DNA of 64,000 nt from Syngnathus acus. Taxonomy: Eukaryota; Chordata; Actinopteri; Syngnathiformes; Syngnathidae. The stretch spans positions 12,431,918 to 12,495,917 of the forward strand of contig NC_051098.1 of assembly GCF_901709675.1 (NCBI RefSeq). Reading direction: 5' to 3'. Within the stretch, counting starts at the first letter, position 1. Each line of letters starts with the position of its first letter. The notes beneath the pieces are model-generated. The model ran no database searches. It was not told where the DNA came from and saw only the letters and a program-made list of their open reading frames with translations. Position numbers and translations under genes: made by a program. This document shows, piece by piece, positions 48,501 through 54,110 of this stretch.

Positions 48501-49097
48501 GGCGCGGTCAACAGATGGCACTGTCTGACACTTGCGCTGGCTCTCCCCGATCTCCCCCCGCTTCCAAAATGCCGTCCTTAGCTTGCCCGCGTCCCCCCTG
48601 GAAGCCGGCGTCGCTTGTCACAAACTGCCGGGGAATGACTTTGGCTTTTATCGTCCCCGCGACGGCAGCAGACGGATCCGGGCGAGCCCGTCTCGACGGG
48701 ACTCCCACACATTTATCCACCGGTTGTTGGCACTCAGTTGTTGGCGTCGGAAACGGAGCGCCGTCGCCGTGCTCGTCGTGGCTTGTCGCTAACGTCTCCA
48801 AATGTTTGCGCGTTCAGAGGAGAGCTGCCCGCCGTACCACCGGCCGTCCTTCCCGTCGGCGAGCGGCCACAGCTCGTCGGGCACCACCTCCTCCAAGGGC
48901 TCGACGGGGCCCCGCAAGACAGACGGCCCCCGGCAGCCGCAGCAGTGGACGGCCATGGAACACGCCGACTTCCTGGGCGCCAACGGGCAAGGGCAGTACT
49001 CAGGAGAGTTATGTGAGTTCCACCAATGAGCTTGTCTTCTTTTGACTTCGCTATGTACGTACTTTATACTCCTCTACTCTGCCCCTCCCTCACAGAG
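9751..49097 (+). CDS. robo2: Roundabout homolog 2 (Slit receptor), from Ig2 to stop; 5' exons outside window
   Basis: Single-pass transmembrane receptor for Slit ligands that steers and repels growing axons. Translating the spliced exons gives, in order, Ig2, Ig3, Ig4, Ig5, three fibronectin III domains, a transmembrane helix followed by WRRKKRKG, and a long cytoplasmic tail with CC0-like YSSIDF, CC1 TPYATTQ, CC2 PLPPPP and CC3 DLPPPP motifs. The stretches [19 protein letters not shown] and [12 protein letters not shown], and the C-terminus ending in GEL, fit vertebrate ROBO2 rather than ROBO1. Exon phases agree at every junction: 4,299 nt after the first split codon, without the 12-nt microexon, is exactly 1,433 codons including stop. 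The signal peptide and Ig1 are missing because those exons lie left of the window, so the first exon starts with the last two bases of a split codon. Many cytoplasmic exons begin and end in phase 1 and could be skipped in frame. No frameshift or premature stop was seen in any exon. Confidence 0.95.
9982..10102 (+). CDS. robo2: robo2 exon (second half of Ig2)
   Basis: Encodes [33 protein letters not shown], with the second Ig2 cysteine in the YxC motif. It is separated from the previous exon by a 73-bp intron. The donor gtaaga follows the first base of the next Glu codon (phase 1). Confidence 0.95.
10165..10303 (+). CDS. robo2: robo2 exon (first half of Ig3)
   Basis: Encodes [18 protein letters not shown] and [19 protein letters not shown] of Ig3. 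The intron before it is only 62 bp, among the shortest in the gene. It ends in phase 2 at a gtaaga donor. Confidence 0.95.
10304..12450 (+). other. robo2: robo2 intron
   Basis: Intron inside Ig3. It holds a (TTTA)n run at 11289-11385 and no recognised exon or gene. Confidence 0.85.
11289..11385. repeat. (TTTA)n microsatellite, interrupted
   Basis: TTTATTTATTTA runs with a few substitutions, within a robo2 intron. Confidence 0.85.
12451..12587 (+). CDS. robo2: robo2 exon (second half of Ig3; equivalent to exon 6)
   Basis: Encodes [17 protein letters not shown] and the Ig3 closing motif [15 protein letters not shown], ending in TLTVR. The acceptor is cccggcag and the donor gtaacg, phase 1. 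The next 2.4 kb contain the candidate microexon. Confidence 0.94.
13464..13475 (+). CDS. robo2: Candidate 12-nt microexon in the Ig3-Ig4 linker (e6b-like)
   Basis: The 12 bases aaggccgtgtgg sit between a long pyrimidine-rich tract ending gtgtctccag and a consensus donor gtgagtaag. Entry and exit are both phase 1, so inclusion adds exactly four residues, changing TVR-APPQF to TVR-EGRV-APPQF. Position and size match the microexon known after exon 6 in mammalian Robo1 and Robo2. Several YCAY motifs flank it, as expected for NOVA-regulated exons. Its use is inferred, as no transcript data are available here. Confidence 0.7.
13911..13973. mobile_element. TTAA-bounded miniature element, copy 1
   Basis: Starts and ends with TTAA, carries the core TTTGACGTCTATA and the terminal word TGAATGAGTTAA. 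It is related to the copies at 22520-22589, 26188-26256 and 27963-28009. Too short to encode anything. Confidence 0.55.
15044..15168 (+). CDS. robo2: robo2 exon (first half of Ig4)
   Basis: Encodes [19 protein letters not shown] and [21 protein letters not shown]. The acceptor is catttcag and the donor gtagga, phase 0. Confidence 0.95.
16081..16252 (+). CDS. robo2: robo2 exon (second half of Ig4)
   Basis: Encodes [19 protein letters not shown] and [20 protein letters not shown], closing Ig4. The acceptor is tcgccacag and the donor gtaaaa, phase 1. Confidence 0.95.
16253..17490 (+). other. robo2: robo2 intron with GC-rich TATA-containing stretch and hAT-like fragment
   Basis: Contains GGGGCTATAAAGG at 16617-16629 followed by a GC-rich segment to 16685, and at about 17295-17345 a CAAACTCAAGGCCCG fragment of a kind common at the ends of vertebrate hAT elements. 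No exon was seen. Confidence 0.6.
17290..17400. mobile_element. hAT-like transposon fragment
   Basis: The words GTCAAACTCAAGGCCCGG and GGCCAGATACGGCCCGCC are typical of the termini of widespread vertebrate hAT repeats. The second end was not found, so this is a relic. Assignment is from memory of the consensus and is tentative. Confidence 0.45.
17491..17696 (+). CDS. robo2: robo2 exon (linker and first half of Ig5)
   Basis: Encodes [38 protein letters not shown] and [10 protein letters not shown]. The acceptor is tttggcag and the donor gtaaga, phase 0. Confidence 0.95.
17697..18555 (+). other. robo2: robo2 intron
   Basis: Intron inside Ig5. I see no exon or repeat worth naming. Confidence 0.8.
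18556..18637 (+). CDS. robo2: robo2 exon (end of Ig5)
   Basis: Encodes [20 protein letters not shown] and SAFLEVK, with the second Ig5 cysteine. The acceptor is gttaaag and the donor gtacgt, phase 1. Confidence 0.94.
18724..18889 (+). CDS. robo2: robo2 exon (Ig5-FN1 linker and first half of FN III-1)
   Basis: Encodes [20 protein letters not shown] and the fibronectin III opening [18 protein letters not shown]. An 86-bp intron precedes it. The donor gtttga is weak, phase 2. Confidence 0.93.
18962..19128 (+). CDS. robo2: robo2 exon (second half of FN III-1)
   Basis: Encodes [19 protein letters not shown] and [18 protein letters not shown], the typical fibronectin III strand F region. A 72-bp intron precedes it. 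The donor is gtaggc, phase 1. Confidence 0.95.
19466..19587 (+). CDS. robo2: robo2 exon (first half of FN III-2)
   Basis: Encodes [20 protein letters not shown] and [17 protein letters not shown]. The acceptor is cttgcag and the donor gtgagt, phase 0. Confidence 0.95.
19588..20911 (+). other. robo2: robo2 intron
   Basis: Intron inside FN III-2. It contains homopolymer runs and a long T tract just before the acceptor; no exon was seen. Confidence 0.8.
20912..21143 (+). CDS. robo2: robo2 exon (second half of FN III-2)
   Basis: Encodes [20 protein letters not shown], a long linker, and [22 protein letters not shown]-rich tract precedes the acceptor. The donor is gtacga, phase 1. Confidence 0.95.
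21144..24275 (+). other. robo2: robo2 intron between FN III-2 and FN III-3
   Basis: 3.1 kb with one TTAA-bounded miniature element at 22520-22589 and otherwise unremarkable sequence. No exon was recognised. Confidence 0.8.
22520..22589. mobile_element. TTAA-bounded miniature inverted-repeat element, copy 2 (best preserved)
   Basis: 70 bp. The left end TTAACTCGTTCACTGCC and the reverse complement of the right end, TTAACTCATTCACTGCC, form terminal inverted repeats of about 17 bp with one mismatch. The centre holds TTTGACGTCTATA. TTAA at both ends is the target site used by piggyBac-type elements; the class assignment is inference. Confidence 0.65.
24276..24400 (+). CDS. robo2: robo2 exon (first half of FN III-3)
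   Basis: Encodes [20 protein letters not shown] and [17 protein letters not shown]. The acceptor is tgttcacag and the donor gttagt, phase 0. Confidence 0.95.
24576..24747 (+). CDS. robo2: robo2 exon (second half of FN III-3)
   Basis: Encodes [19 protein letters not shown] and [20 protein letters not shown]. The donor is gtaagg, phase 1. Confidence 0.95.
24748..25448 (+). other. robo2: robo2 intron
   Basis: Intron before the transmembrane exon. Nothing recognised. Confidence 0.8.
25449..25637 (+). CDS. robo2: robo2 exon (juxtamembrane and transmembrane segment)
   Basis: Encodes [13 protein letters not shown] followed by the hydrophobic helix [18 protein letters not shown] and the stop-transfer run [12 protein letters not shown]. 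It marks the outside-to-inside boundary of the receptor. The donor is gtcggc, phase 1. Confidence 0.96.
25973..25999 (+). CDS. robo2: robo2 27-nt microexon (SFTFTP)
   Basis: The bases between cttgttttgcag and the donor gtactg encode VQSFTFTPA. It enters and leaves in phase 1. Including it gives [16 protein letters not shown]; skipping it gives YAVTFQR, the form I recall as usual for ROBO2. The SFTFTP core matches the corresponding part of ROBO1, which supports a real, probably alternative exon. Confidence 0.8.
26188..26256. mobile_element. TTAA-bounded miniature element, copy 3
   Basis: Left end TTAACTCATTCACTACCATT, right end GGCAGTGAATGATTTAA, with the middle word GGCTATAGATGTCAAA. It is the same family as 22520-22589. 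Confidence 0.6.
26981..27009. repeat. (CCTG)n microsatellite
   Basis: Seven tandem CCTG units in a robo2 intron. Confidence 0.9.
27240..27520 (+). repeat. Degenerate telomere-like repeat patch
   Basis: Repeated AGGGTTTCAAG, TAGGGTTTCAAG and AGGGTTTTAAG words at roughly 20-30 bp spacing, a diverged relative of the satellite beginning 1.7 kb downstream. Confidence 0.55.
27861..27903 (+). CDS. robo2: robo2 exon (VTFQR, 43 nt)
   Basis: Encodes [14 protein letters not shown], matching the VTFQR and LMSNG stretches of ROBO2. The acceptor is cctgctgtag and the donor gtgagt, phase 2. It is followed by the largest complete intron in the window (11.4 kb), which houses the telomere-like satellite. Confidence 0.9.
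27963..28009. mobile_element. TTAA-bounded miniature element, copy 4 (internally shortened)
   Basis: TTAACTCATTCAATACCATT at the left, the core GGTTATAGACGTCATA, then TTAA; the usual right arm is missing. Confidence 0.5.
28681..29222. mobile_element. 542-bp non-autonomous DNA transposon-like element, left copy
   Basis: Starts AGGGGTGTAA and ends TTACACCCCT, perfect 10-bp terminal inverted repeats, with TA next to or overlapping each end. It contains repeated ATCGAT-type palindromes near both ends and no long transposase frame. It is in direct orientation with, and about 98% identical to, the copy at 36974-37515. The termini resemble hAT-type elements of fish; the superfamily is not certain. 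The left flank is (TA)n, the right flank is satellite. Confidence 0.8.
29223..36973 (+). repeat. Telomere-like higher-order satellite (7.75 kb)
   Basis: Built of GGGTTA runs and degenerate words such as TTTCAAACTAGGGTTAGGG, with anchor words CCAAGGAGTTTTGCCAT every 410-430 bp (and about 200 bp in short units). Ordered by internal variant type, the long units read A B B' C C D, A B C D, C D, A B C D; the ABCD super-units measure 1902 bp (31877 to 33779) and 1890 bp (34813 to 36703). The plus strand, which is the robo2 sense strand, is the G-rich strand. Both strands have long open frames in Asn-Pro or Leu-Gly repeats, a consequence of the hexamer and not genes. Confidence 0.92.
36974..37515. 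mobile_element. 542-bp non-autonomous DNA transposon-like element, right copy
   Basis: Same length, ends and orientation as 28681-29222, with about ten single-base differences. The left flank is satellite; the right flank is AATATATATATATGTG, mirroring the (TA)n tract left of the other copy. Confidence 0.8.
38680..38838. repeat. (CA)n followed by interrupted (TTTA)n
   Basis: A CA run up to about 38704, then TTTATTTATT-type repeats from 38723. Confidence 0.85.
39335..39462 (+). CDS. robo2: robo2 exon ([19 protein letters not shown])
   Basis: Encodes [20 protein letters not shown] and [20 protein letters not shown], a stretch diagnostic of ROBO2 against ROBO1. The acceptor is cttcccag and the donor gtgagc, phase 1. 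Confidence 0.95.
39463..40089 (+). other. robo2: robo2 intron
   Basis: No exon, gene or notable repeat was seen apart from a short GT run near 39640. Confidence 0.8.
40090..40362 (+). CDS. robo2: robo2 exon (CC0 and CC1 motifs)
   Basis: Encodes [18 protein letters not shown], with the tyrosine of the CC0-like motif, then [20 protein letters not shown], which contains CC1. In the family these tyrosines are phosphorylated and CC1 contacts other receptors such as DCC. The donor is gtaagt, phase 1. Confidence 0.95.
40363..41206 (+). other. robo2: robo2 intron with long AT microsatellite
   Basis: Dominated by a TATAT-type pentanucleotide array at 40811-41003; no exon was recognised. Confidence 0.85.
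40811..41003. repeat. (TATAT)n / ATATT pentanucleotide array
   Basis: Nearly pure repeats of TATAT for about 190 bp, with a few phase slips toward the right end. Confidence 0.95.
41207..41329 (+). CDS. robo2: robo2 probable cassette exon (123 nt, Ser-rich)
   Basis: Encodes [20 protein letters not shown] and [20 protein letters not shown]. The acceptor is acttgtag and the donor gttggt. It is exactly 41 codons with phase 1 at both ends, so joining NN-S-GKGG directly or through this exon both keep frame. The open frame, splice sites and non-random serine-rich sequence support it; I believe a related stretch occurs in some vertebrate Robo isoforms. Confidence 0.8.
41330..42795 (+). other. robo2: robo2 intron with (CTTT)n
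   Basis: Contains the CTTT array at 42446-42547. No exon was recognised; open frames made of Lys/Glu or Ser/Phe repeats here are products of the microsatellite. Confidence 0.8.
42446..42547. repeat. (CTTT)n microsatellite
   Basis: A long TTTC/CTTT run with GT-containing and CCTT variants at the right end. Confidence 0.95.
42796..42955 (+). CDS. robo2: robo2 exon (CC2 motif)
   Basis: Encodes [17 protein letters not shown] followed by [20 protein letters not shown]. The LPPPP core is the CC2 site that binds Ena/VASP proteins in the family. The acceptor is cgtttcag and the donor gtaggt, phase 2. Confidence 0.93.
43331..43594 (+). CDS. robo2: robo2 exon ([18 protein letters not shown])
   Basis: Encodes [19 protein letters not shown], an acidic run, [19 protein letters not shown] and EEMQPMLQ-like [19 protein letters not shown]. 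It ends inside a Trp codon (phase 2) at donor gtacca. The equivalent robo1 exon at 62085-62321 encodes [19 protein letters not shown]. Confidence 0.94.
43595..44288 (+). other. robo2: robo2 intron
   Basis: Nothing recognised beyond a short G run near 44070. Confidence 0.8.
44289..44500 (+). CDS. robo2: robo2 exon (acidic tail segment)
   Basis: Encodes [20 protein letters not shown], a Glu/Asp-rich run ([17 protein letters not shown]) and [16 protein letters not shown]. The donor is gtcaga, phase 1. Confidence 0.94.
44501..47340 (+). other. robo2: robo2 intron absent from the paralogous robo1 position
   Basis: 2.84-kb intron splitting the Gly codon between SSLTG and SMANGWG. It holds a (TCTG)n run near 46093-46114 and no recognised exon. 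Confidence 0.8.
47341..47538 (+). CDS. robo2: robo2 probable cassette exon (NGWGSASED)
   Basis: Encodes [40 protein letters not shown] and [19 protein letters not shown]. It is paralogous to the robo1 stretch [14 protein letters not shown] in 61522-62012, where no intron interrupts. It is 198 nt with phase 1 on both sides, so skipping keeps frame. The 3' end carries a 15-bp tandem duplication that duplicates the donor region; the downstream copy has GT and is taken as the donor. Confidence 0.85.
47781..47939 (+). CDS. robo2: robo2 exon ([11 protein letters not shown])
   Basis: Encodes [20 protein letters not shown], then an Arg/Ala-rich stretch ending [11 protein letters not shown]. It corresponds to the RPTSPFSTDS region of ROBO2. 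The acceptor is ttttccgcag and the donor gtgggg, phase 1. Confidence 0.9.
48015..48218 (+). CDS. robo2: robo2 exon (CC3 motif)
   Basis: Encodes [12 protein letters not shown], the CC3 polyproline motif that recruits srGAPs in the family, then [21 protein letters not shown] 75-bp intron precedes it. The donor is gtacgt, phase 1. Confidence 0.93.
48219..48817 (+). other. robo2: robo2 intron
   Basis: GC-rich in its second half, with no recognised exon. Confidence 0.75.
48818..49012 (+). CDS. robo2: robo2 penultimate exon ending at ...SGEL-T
   Basis: Encodes [33 protein letters not shown] and [12 protein letters not shown]. The vertebrate ROBO2 C-terminus ends in GEL. Here the next bases are t then a perfect donor gtgagt, so the stop codon T-AG is completed after splicing to 49096. 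Without splicing the frame reads four or five more residues (CEFHQ) to a TGA at 49027-49029. Confidence 0.88.
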
Positions 49098-49623
49098 TGT
49101 CTCACATGACTGAAAGAAGAAAAACCCAATGGTGACGCTCACCCCCCTCAACCTTTGAAGGGCGACGACGTGCTCCCCTTCTTTGCGGCCGGACGGTCAG
49201 ACAGACAGACAACGTTTTGGCTGGAGCGGTCACAGATGAACATGTTCCACGTACAATGTACAGACACGGACATATTGGACATCTCACTATGCTTTTGGTC
49301 TTTGAGGAAAACTTTGACTCCGTATGTGTATGTGTGTGTGTCCGAAAGAGAGACACTTGTGGTGAGCGCTCTTTTTTTAAAATCTCTAATTTCCTTGTAA
49401 ATATCTTCTTTCAACTTGCTGTTGCTATGCAAGCCTCCAACCATTTTTTTTTATTATTATTATTTAGTTTGTCCTTGTACAATATGTGAAAGGTGTGGCT
49501 GCTGTGCCATAAAATTGTCATTTTTATTTTTTTTTTCAAAACAATCTGCTAATGGTTGCCATTAATTATTGTAATTATTATTATGGTTAATTATTGTTTT
49601 TTGCACTGCAACGTTTTGGTGAT

Positions 49624-49631
49624 AAGCACAA
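49624..49631 (+). promoter_or_regulatory. miR-218 8-mer target site in robo2 3' UTR
   Basis: AAGCACAA is the perfect 8-mer match to the miR-218 seed. miR-218 is encoded in introns of Slit2 and Slit3 and is known to repress ROBO1 and ROBO2. The match overlaps a poly(A)-like AATAAA, so an early poly(A) site would leave it close to the transcript end. Confidence 0.65.
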
Positions 49632-50932
49632 TAAAAAAGACCATAGCTCCTGCTGACATGAAGAAAAAGTAGATGTGAAGAGGAGTTCCTGTACTGTAAA
49701 GAGAAGAAGAGAATTATATAGAGAGAAATGTACAGAGATGTTTTGTTTAAAAAAAAAAAAGAAAAAAATGGCAAGCCAGCCGGGAAGCTCAGAGAGGAAA
49801 CTGTCACTTTAAGGCGAGCAATTACTCATTTGGGGGGGGTCTTTCTTTTTTTTTTTTTTTTTTTTAACTCTGTTCTGAATGATTTGACCACACCGAGGTG
49901 ATGTTTCAGCACTTAAGTAAATGTGGAGCATCCCCAATTGTTTACATATTGATTTTTATCTTTTGAATGAATCTTCTTTTGAGGAGCAAGTTACTGCTTT
50001 GCTCCTCAGTTGATGTTCAAGCGCCCTCATTGGAGCTTTAACAAGATTTTGTCTGAAATCCTAATGGACATTAGCACACGTGACACACACATACATACGT
50101 ACACGCACAGCTGTTTATCGACTACTAAATGCTATTTCTTTATAATTGTATCTATCCTGGAAGATTCATATTGATGATTTTCAGGGGTGATTTTTTTTTT
50201 TTATTACAAGAAGTCGCAAATACATTTGTTAAATTGGGATGATAATTGAAAATGACAGATGTTTACAAGGTGTCTTCAATGACTAAAATTTAAAAAGTAC
50301 TTTACAACAAAATGCTGCAATTCTCAGACAATAAAAGACGTGTAAAAAATACGCAATGAGGATGACACTTGCGCGCGCATCCAAAACATCAGACAATGTC
50401 ATCCTTTGTTTGATTCTTTGCCTTTGACCAAAACTCTGCTGCTCTTCAGTATTTTTGTGCTTGGATAATGTTTTTTGTTTTTTGAGGTTGTTGTGATGGT
50501 ATTTCATCTTTTGAGTCCGCACAGTGGCCAGTGTTTCTGGAAATGAGGTGCACGAGAGTATCTCAGGTTCTTTTTCATTCTGCTGGTGTCCATGTATATA
50601 TACGTGTATATTTATGTATGTATACATAAACGTTTTATCCACATGCGGTCCCCCCACATTCTGACAAAGACCAAATTTTTAACGTCCAATAATCGTGTTT
50701 CTCCTTTTACGTTGACACCACGGCCTCCTTTTGTATTTATTAAAAAATGATAAGTCTAACGTGGAATATGCATAACAATTTGTGGTGTACGAAATGTGTT
50801 TTTGTTTTATTTGTAAAGTTGCTATGAGGTATGAGTTGGTATGAGGTGGCTACGGTGCGCAGGAGGAGCCTAAATTCTTTTTCTTTCAAAGTTGTTGCTT
50901 CTTTGTAGCCTTTTGTGTGTGTTGCCTTTTTC

Positions 50933-51178
50933 TTAATTAAAAAAAAAAATCAGAAAAGGAAAAAAAAAATGCAAGCTAAAAGAAGTGGTCGGGGGAAATC
51001 CTTGTGTCCGGTCCCGATCAGCCGTCTTTCCTACAGTCGCTTCATTTGCTTTGTAAGTCACGTCCTCTTCCACATCCTCCTTTGAATTCACTTGCATGTC
51101 CTCCTCGTCCCCAAAAAGAGAACTGACGGCCGTGCACATCTCACTGTCCTCCTTCCTGTAGGATAAAAATGAATCCAT
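50933..51178 (-). other. Unassigned acidic 81-codon open frame antisense to the robo2 3' end
   Basis: An open frame starting MDSFLSYRKEDSEMC and continuing through an acidic stretch (FGDEEDMQVNSKEDVEEDV). The ATG context is AACATGG, strong by Kozak rules. The last dozen residues come from a poly-T tract and look non-functional. It overlaps the inferred robo2 3' UTR end on the other strand. A pyrimidine-rich TTTTTATCCTACAG just after the ATG could also be a splice acceptor. I do not recognise the protein, and it may be chance. Confidence 0.25.
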
Positions 51179-51469
51179 GTTCTTTTGGTTTCCCTTGTAC
51201 CCGCCTCAATATCAAATAAAAATATTTTTGAAAATCAACGATGTCTTCCTGACTCTGAAGTTTCACATAGCTTTGCGTTGATCGATGTTTTATCCTTGTA
51301 ATTCAAGGAAAGAAATATTTTAAATAATCATTTCAAGAAAGTCACATTTGAAGACCATGAAAAATATAGGAAAAAGAGGCTATATTTTTGGTAAAAAAAA
51401 AAAAAAATGTATAGTAAGCCTTTTTTTGTAAATAAATAAAAAATTACCATGTATAGTTGGGCTTTTGAA

Positions 51470-54110
51470 AGTGAAAAGTGCCACACCCACTTTCTGATTG
51501 GCTGTTTGATCTGTGACGTCATTCGGGCACTCTATTAGGTACACCGCCATTTTCAGGTGTACCTAATCACAGGCCACTTCATTAGGGAAAAATCATGGTC
51601 AAAGCTTAAATGAAAGTGAAAAGTGCCACACCCGCCATCACCCCCACTTTCTGATTGGCTGTTTGATCTGTGACGTCACACGGACACTCCATTAGGTACA
51701 CCGCCATTTTCAAGTGTACCTCTAACAGGCCACTTTATTAGGGAAATATCATGGTCAAAGGTCACAGGTGTCAAGCTCTAGTCCTTGGGGCCGCGTTCCA
51801 ACATGTTTTCCAAGTGACCCTCGTTAAGCGCACCTGCGTGAAAAGTTTTAGCCTCTTTCACGTTCCGCAGTAGCTAAAACTTTTCACGCAGGTGCACTTA
51901 ACGAGGGAATCACTTGGACACTCCATTAGGTACACCGCCATTTTCAAGTGTACCTAACAACAGGCCACTTTATTAGGGAAATATCACGGTCAAAGGTCAC
52001 AGGTGTCAAGCTCTAGTCCTTGGGGCCGCGTTCCAACATGTTTTCCAAGTGACCCTCGTTAAGCACACCTGCGTGAAAAGTTTTAGCTCCTTTCACGTTC
52101 TGCAGGAGCTAAAACTTTTCACGCAGGTGCACTTAACGAGGGAATCGCTTGGACACTCCATTAGGTACACCGCCATTTTCAAGTGTACCTAATAACAGGC
52201 CACTTTATTAGGGAAATATTATGGTCAAAGGTCACAGGTGTCAAGCTCTAGTCCTTGGGGCCGCGTTCCAACATGTTTTCCAAGTGACCCTCGTTAAGCG
52301 CACCTGCGTGAAAAGTTTTAGCCTCTTTCACGTTCCGCAGTAGCTAAAAGTTTTCACGCAGGTGCACTTAACGAGGGAATCACTTGGACACTCCATTAGG
52401 TACACCGCCATTTTCAAGTGTACCTAACAACAGGCCACTTTATTAGGGAAATATTATGGTCAAAGGTCACAGGTGTCAAGCTCTAGTCCTCGGGGCCGCA
52501 TTCCAACATGTTTTCCAAGTGACCCTCGTTAAGCACACCTGCGTGAAAAGTTTTAGCTCCTTTCACGTTCTGCAGGAGCTAAAACTTTTCACGCAGGTGC
52601 GCTTAACGAGGGAATCACACGGACACTCCATTAGGTACACCGCCATTTTCAAGTGTACCTAATAACAGGCCACTTTATTAGGGAAATATTATGGTCAAAG
52701 GTCACAGGTGTCAAGCTCTAGTCCTCGGGGCCGCATTCCAACATGTTTTCAAAGTGACCCTCGTTAAGCGCACCTGCGTGAAAAGTTTTAGCTCTTTTCA
52801 CGTTCTGCAGGAGCTAAAAGTTTTCACGCAGGTGCGCTTAACGAGGGAATCACACGGACACTCCATTAGGTACACCGCCATTTTCAAGTGTACCTAATAA
52901 CAGGCCACTTTATTAGGGAAATATCATGGTCAAAGGTCATAAGTGTCAAGCGCTAGTCCTCGGGGCCGCATTCCAACATGTTTTCCAAGTGACCCTCGTT
53001 AAGTGCACCTGCGTGAAAAGTTTTAGCTCCTGCAGAACGTAAAAATGACCAAAATCTTTTCACGCAGGTGTGTTTAACGAGGGTAACTTTCTGATTGGCT
53101 GGTTGATCTGTGACATCACTCGGACACTCCATTAGGTACACCGCCATTTTTAGGTGTACCTAATAACAGGCCAGTTCATTAGGGAAAAATCATGGCCAAA
53201 GCTTAACTGAAAGTGAAAGGTGCCACACCCGTCCTCACCCCCACTTTCTGATTGGCTGGTTGATCTGTGACATCACTCGGACACTCCATTAGGTACACCG
53301 CCATTTTTAGGTGTACCTAATAACAGGCCAGTTCATTAGGGAAAAATCATGGCCAAAGCTTAACTGAAAGTGAAAAGTGCCACACCCGCCCTCACCCCCA
53401 CTTTCTGATTGGCTGGTTGATCTGTGACATCACTCGGACACTCCATTAGGTACACCGCCATTTTTAGGTGTACCTAATAACAGGCCAGTTCATTAGGGAA
53501 AAATCATGGCCAAAGCTTAACTGAAAGTGAAAGGTGCCACACCCGTCCTCACCCCCACTTTCTGATTGGCTGGTTGATCTGTGACATCACTCGGACACTC
53601 CATTAGGTACACCGCCATTTTTAGGTGTACCTAATAACAGGCCAGTTCATTAGGGAAAAATCATGGCCAAAGCTTAACTGAAAGTGAAAAGTGCCACACC
53701 CGCCCTCACCCCCACTTTCTGATTGGCTGGTTGATCTGTGACATCACTTGGACACTCCATTAGGTACACCGCCATTTTTAGGTGTACCTAATAACAGGCC
53801 AGTTCATTAGGGAAAAATCATGGCCAAAGCTTAACTGAAAGTGAAAAGTGCCACACCCGCCCTCACCCCCACTTTCTGATTGGCTGGTTGATCTGTGACA
53901 TCACTCAGACACTCCATTAGGTACACCACCATTTTTAGGTGTACCTAATAACAGGCCAGTTTATTAGGGAAAAATCATGGCCAAAGCTGAACTGAAAGTG
54001 AAAAGTGCCACACTTGCCCTCACCCCCACCTCCTGATTGGCTGGTTGATCTGTGACGTCACATGGACACTCCATTAGGTACACCACCATTTTCAAGTGTA
54101 CCTCATAACT
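51470..54110. repeat. Intergenic satellite with 157-bp and about 235-bp units
   Basis: The word TTAGGTACACCGCC (ACCACC in the last two copies) recurs at about 51535, 51692, 51926, 52163, 52397, 52631, 52866, 53133, 53290, 53447, 53604, 53760, 53917 and 54075. Spacing is 157 at the edges and 234-237 in the middle block. Both unit types share the first ~85 bp, including the inverted repeat AGGTACACC...GGTGTACCT. The longer units carry a further long hairpin. Confidence 0.92.
51813..51917. repeat. Long hairpin in the 235-bp satellite unit (first copy)
   Basis: The left arm CCTCGTTAAGCGCACCTGCG continuing to AAAAGTTTTAGC pairs with the right arm GCTAAAACTTTTCACGCAGG continuing to TTAACGAGG. Arms are roughly 43-45 bp with a loop of about 20 bases. 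Equivalent hairpins recur about every 235 bp up to 53090, the last one rearranged. Confidence 0.85.

Larger units (their letters stand above)
49096..51240 (+). other. robo2: robo2 last exon: stop codon completion and 3' UTR
   Basis: It begins with AG, completing the TAG stop, after the acceptor tccctcacag. The rest is AT-rich noncoding sequence. Candidate poly(A) signals AATAAA occur at 49630-49635 and 51215-51220, with ATTAAA at 50739-50744; the exact end is inferred. The stretch contains a miR-218 seed match (49624-49631) and Pumilio-like TGTAAATA (49396) and TGTATATA elements near 50593. Confidence 0.6.

Noticed and set aside
49013-49029. robo2 C-terminus GELCEFHQ
   Set aside because: The vertebrate ROBO2 tail ends at GEL, and a perfect donor follows with an acceptor 83 bp downstream that makes TAG. 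The longer tail is likely only in unspliced RNA.
52456-52897. 68-codon frames starting MVKGHRCQALVLG
   Set aside because: They lie wholly within the hairpin satellite and repeat with the unit, so not genes.
51470-54110. CRISPR-like array because of regular spacing
   Set aside because: Eukaryotic satellite: whole units repeat, with no unique spacers, and units of 157-235 bp.
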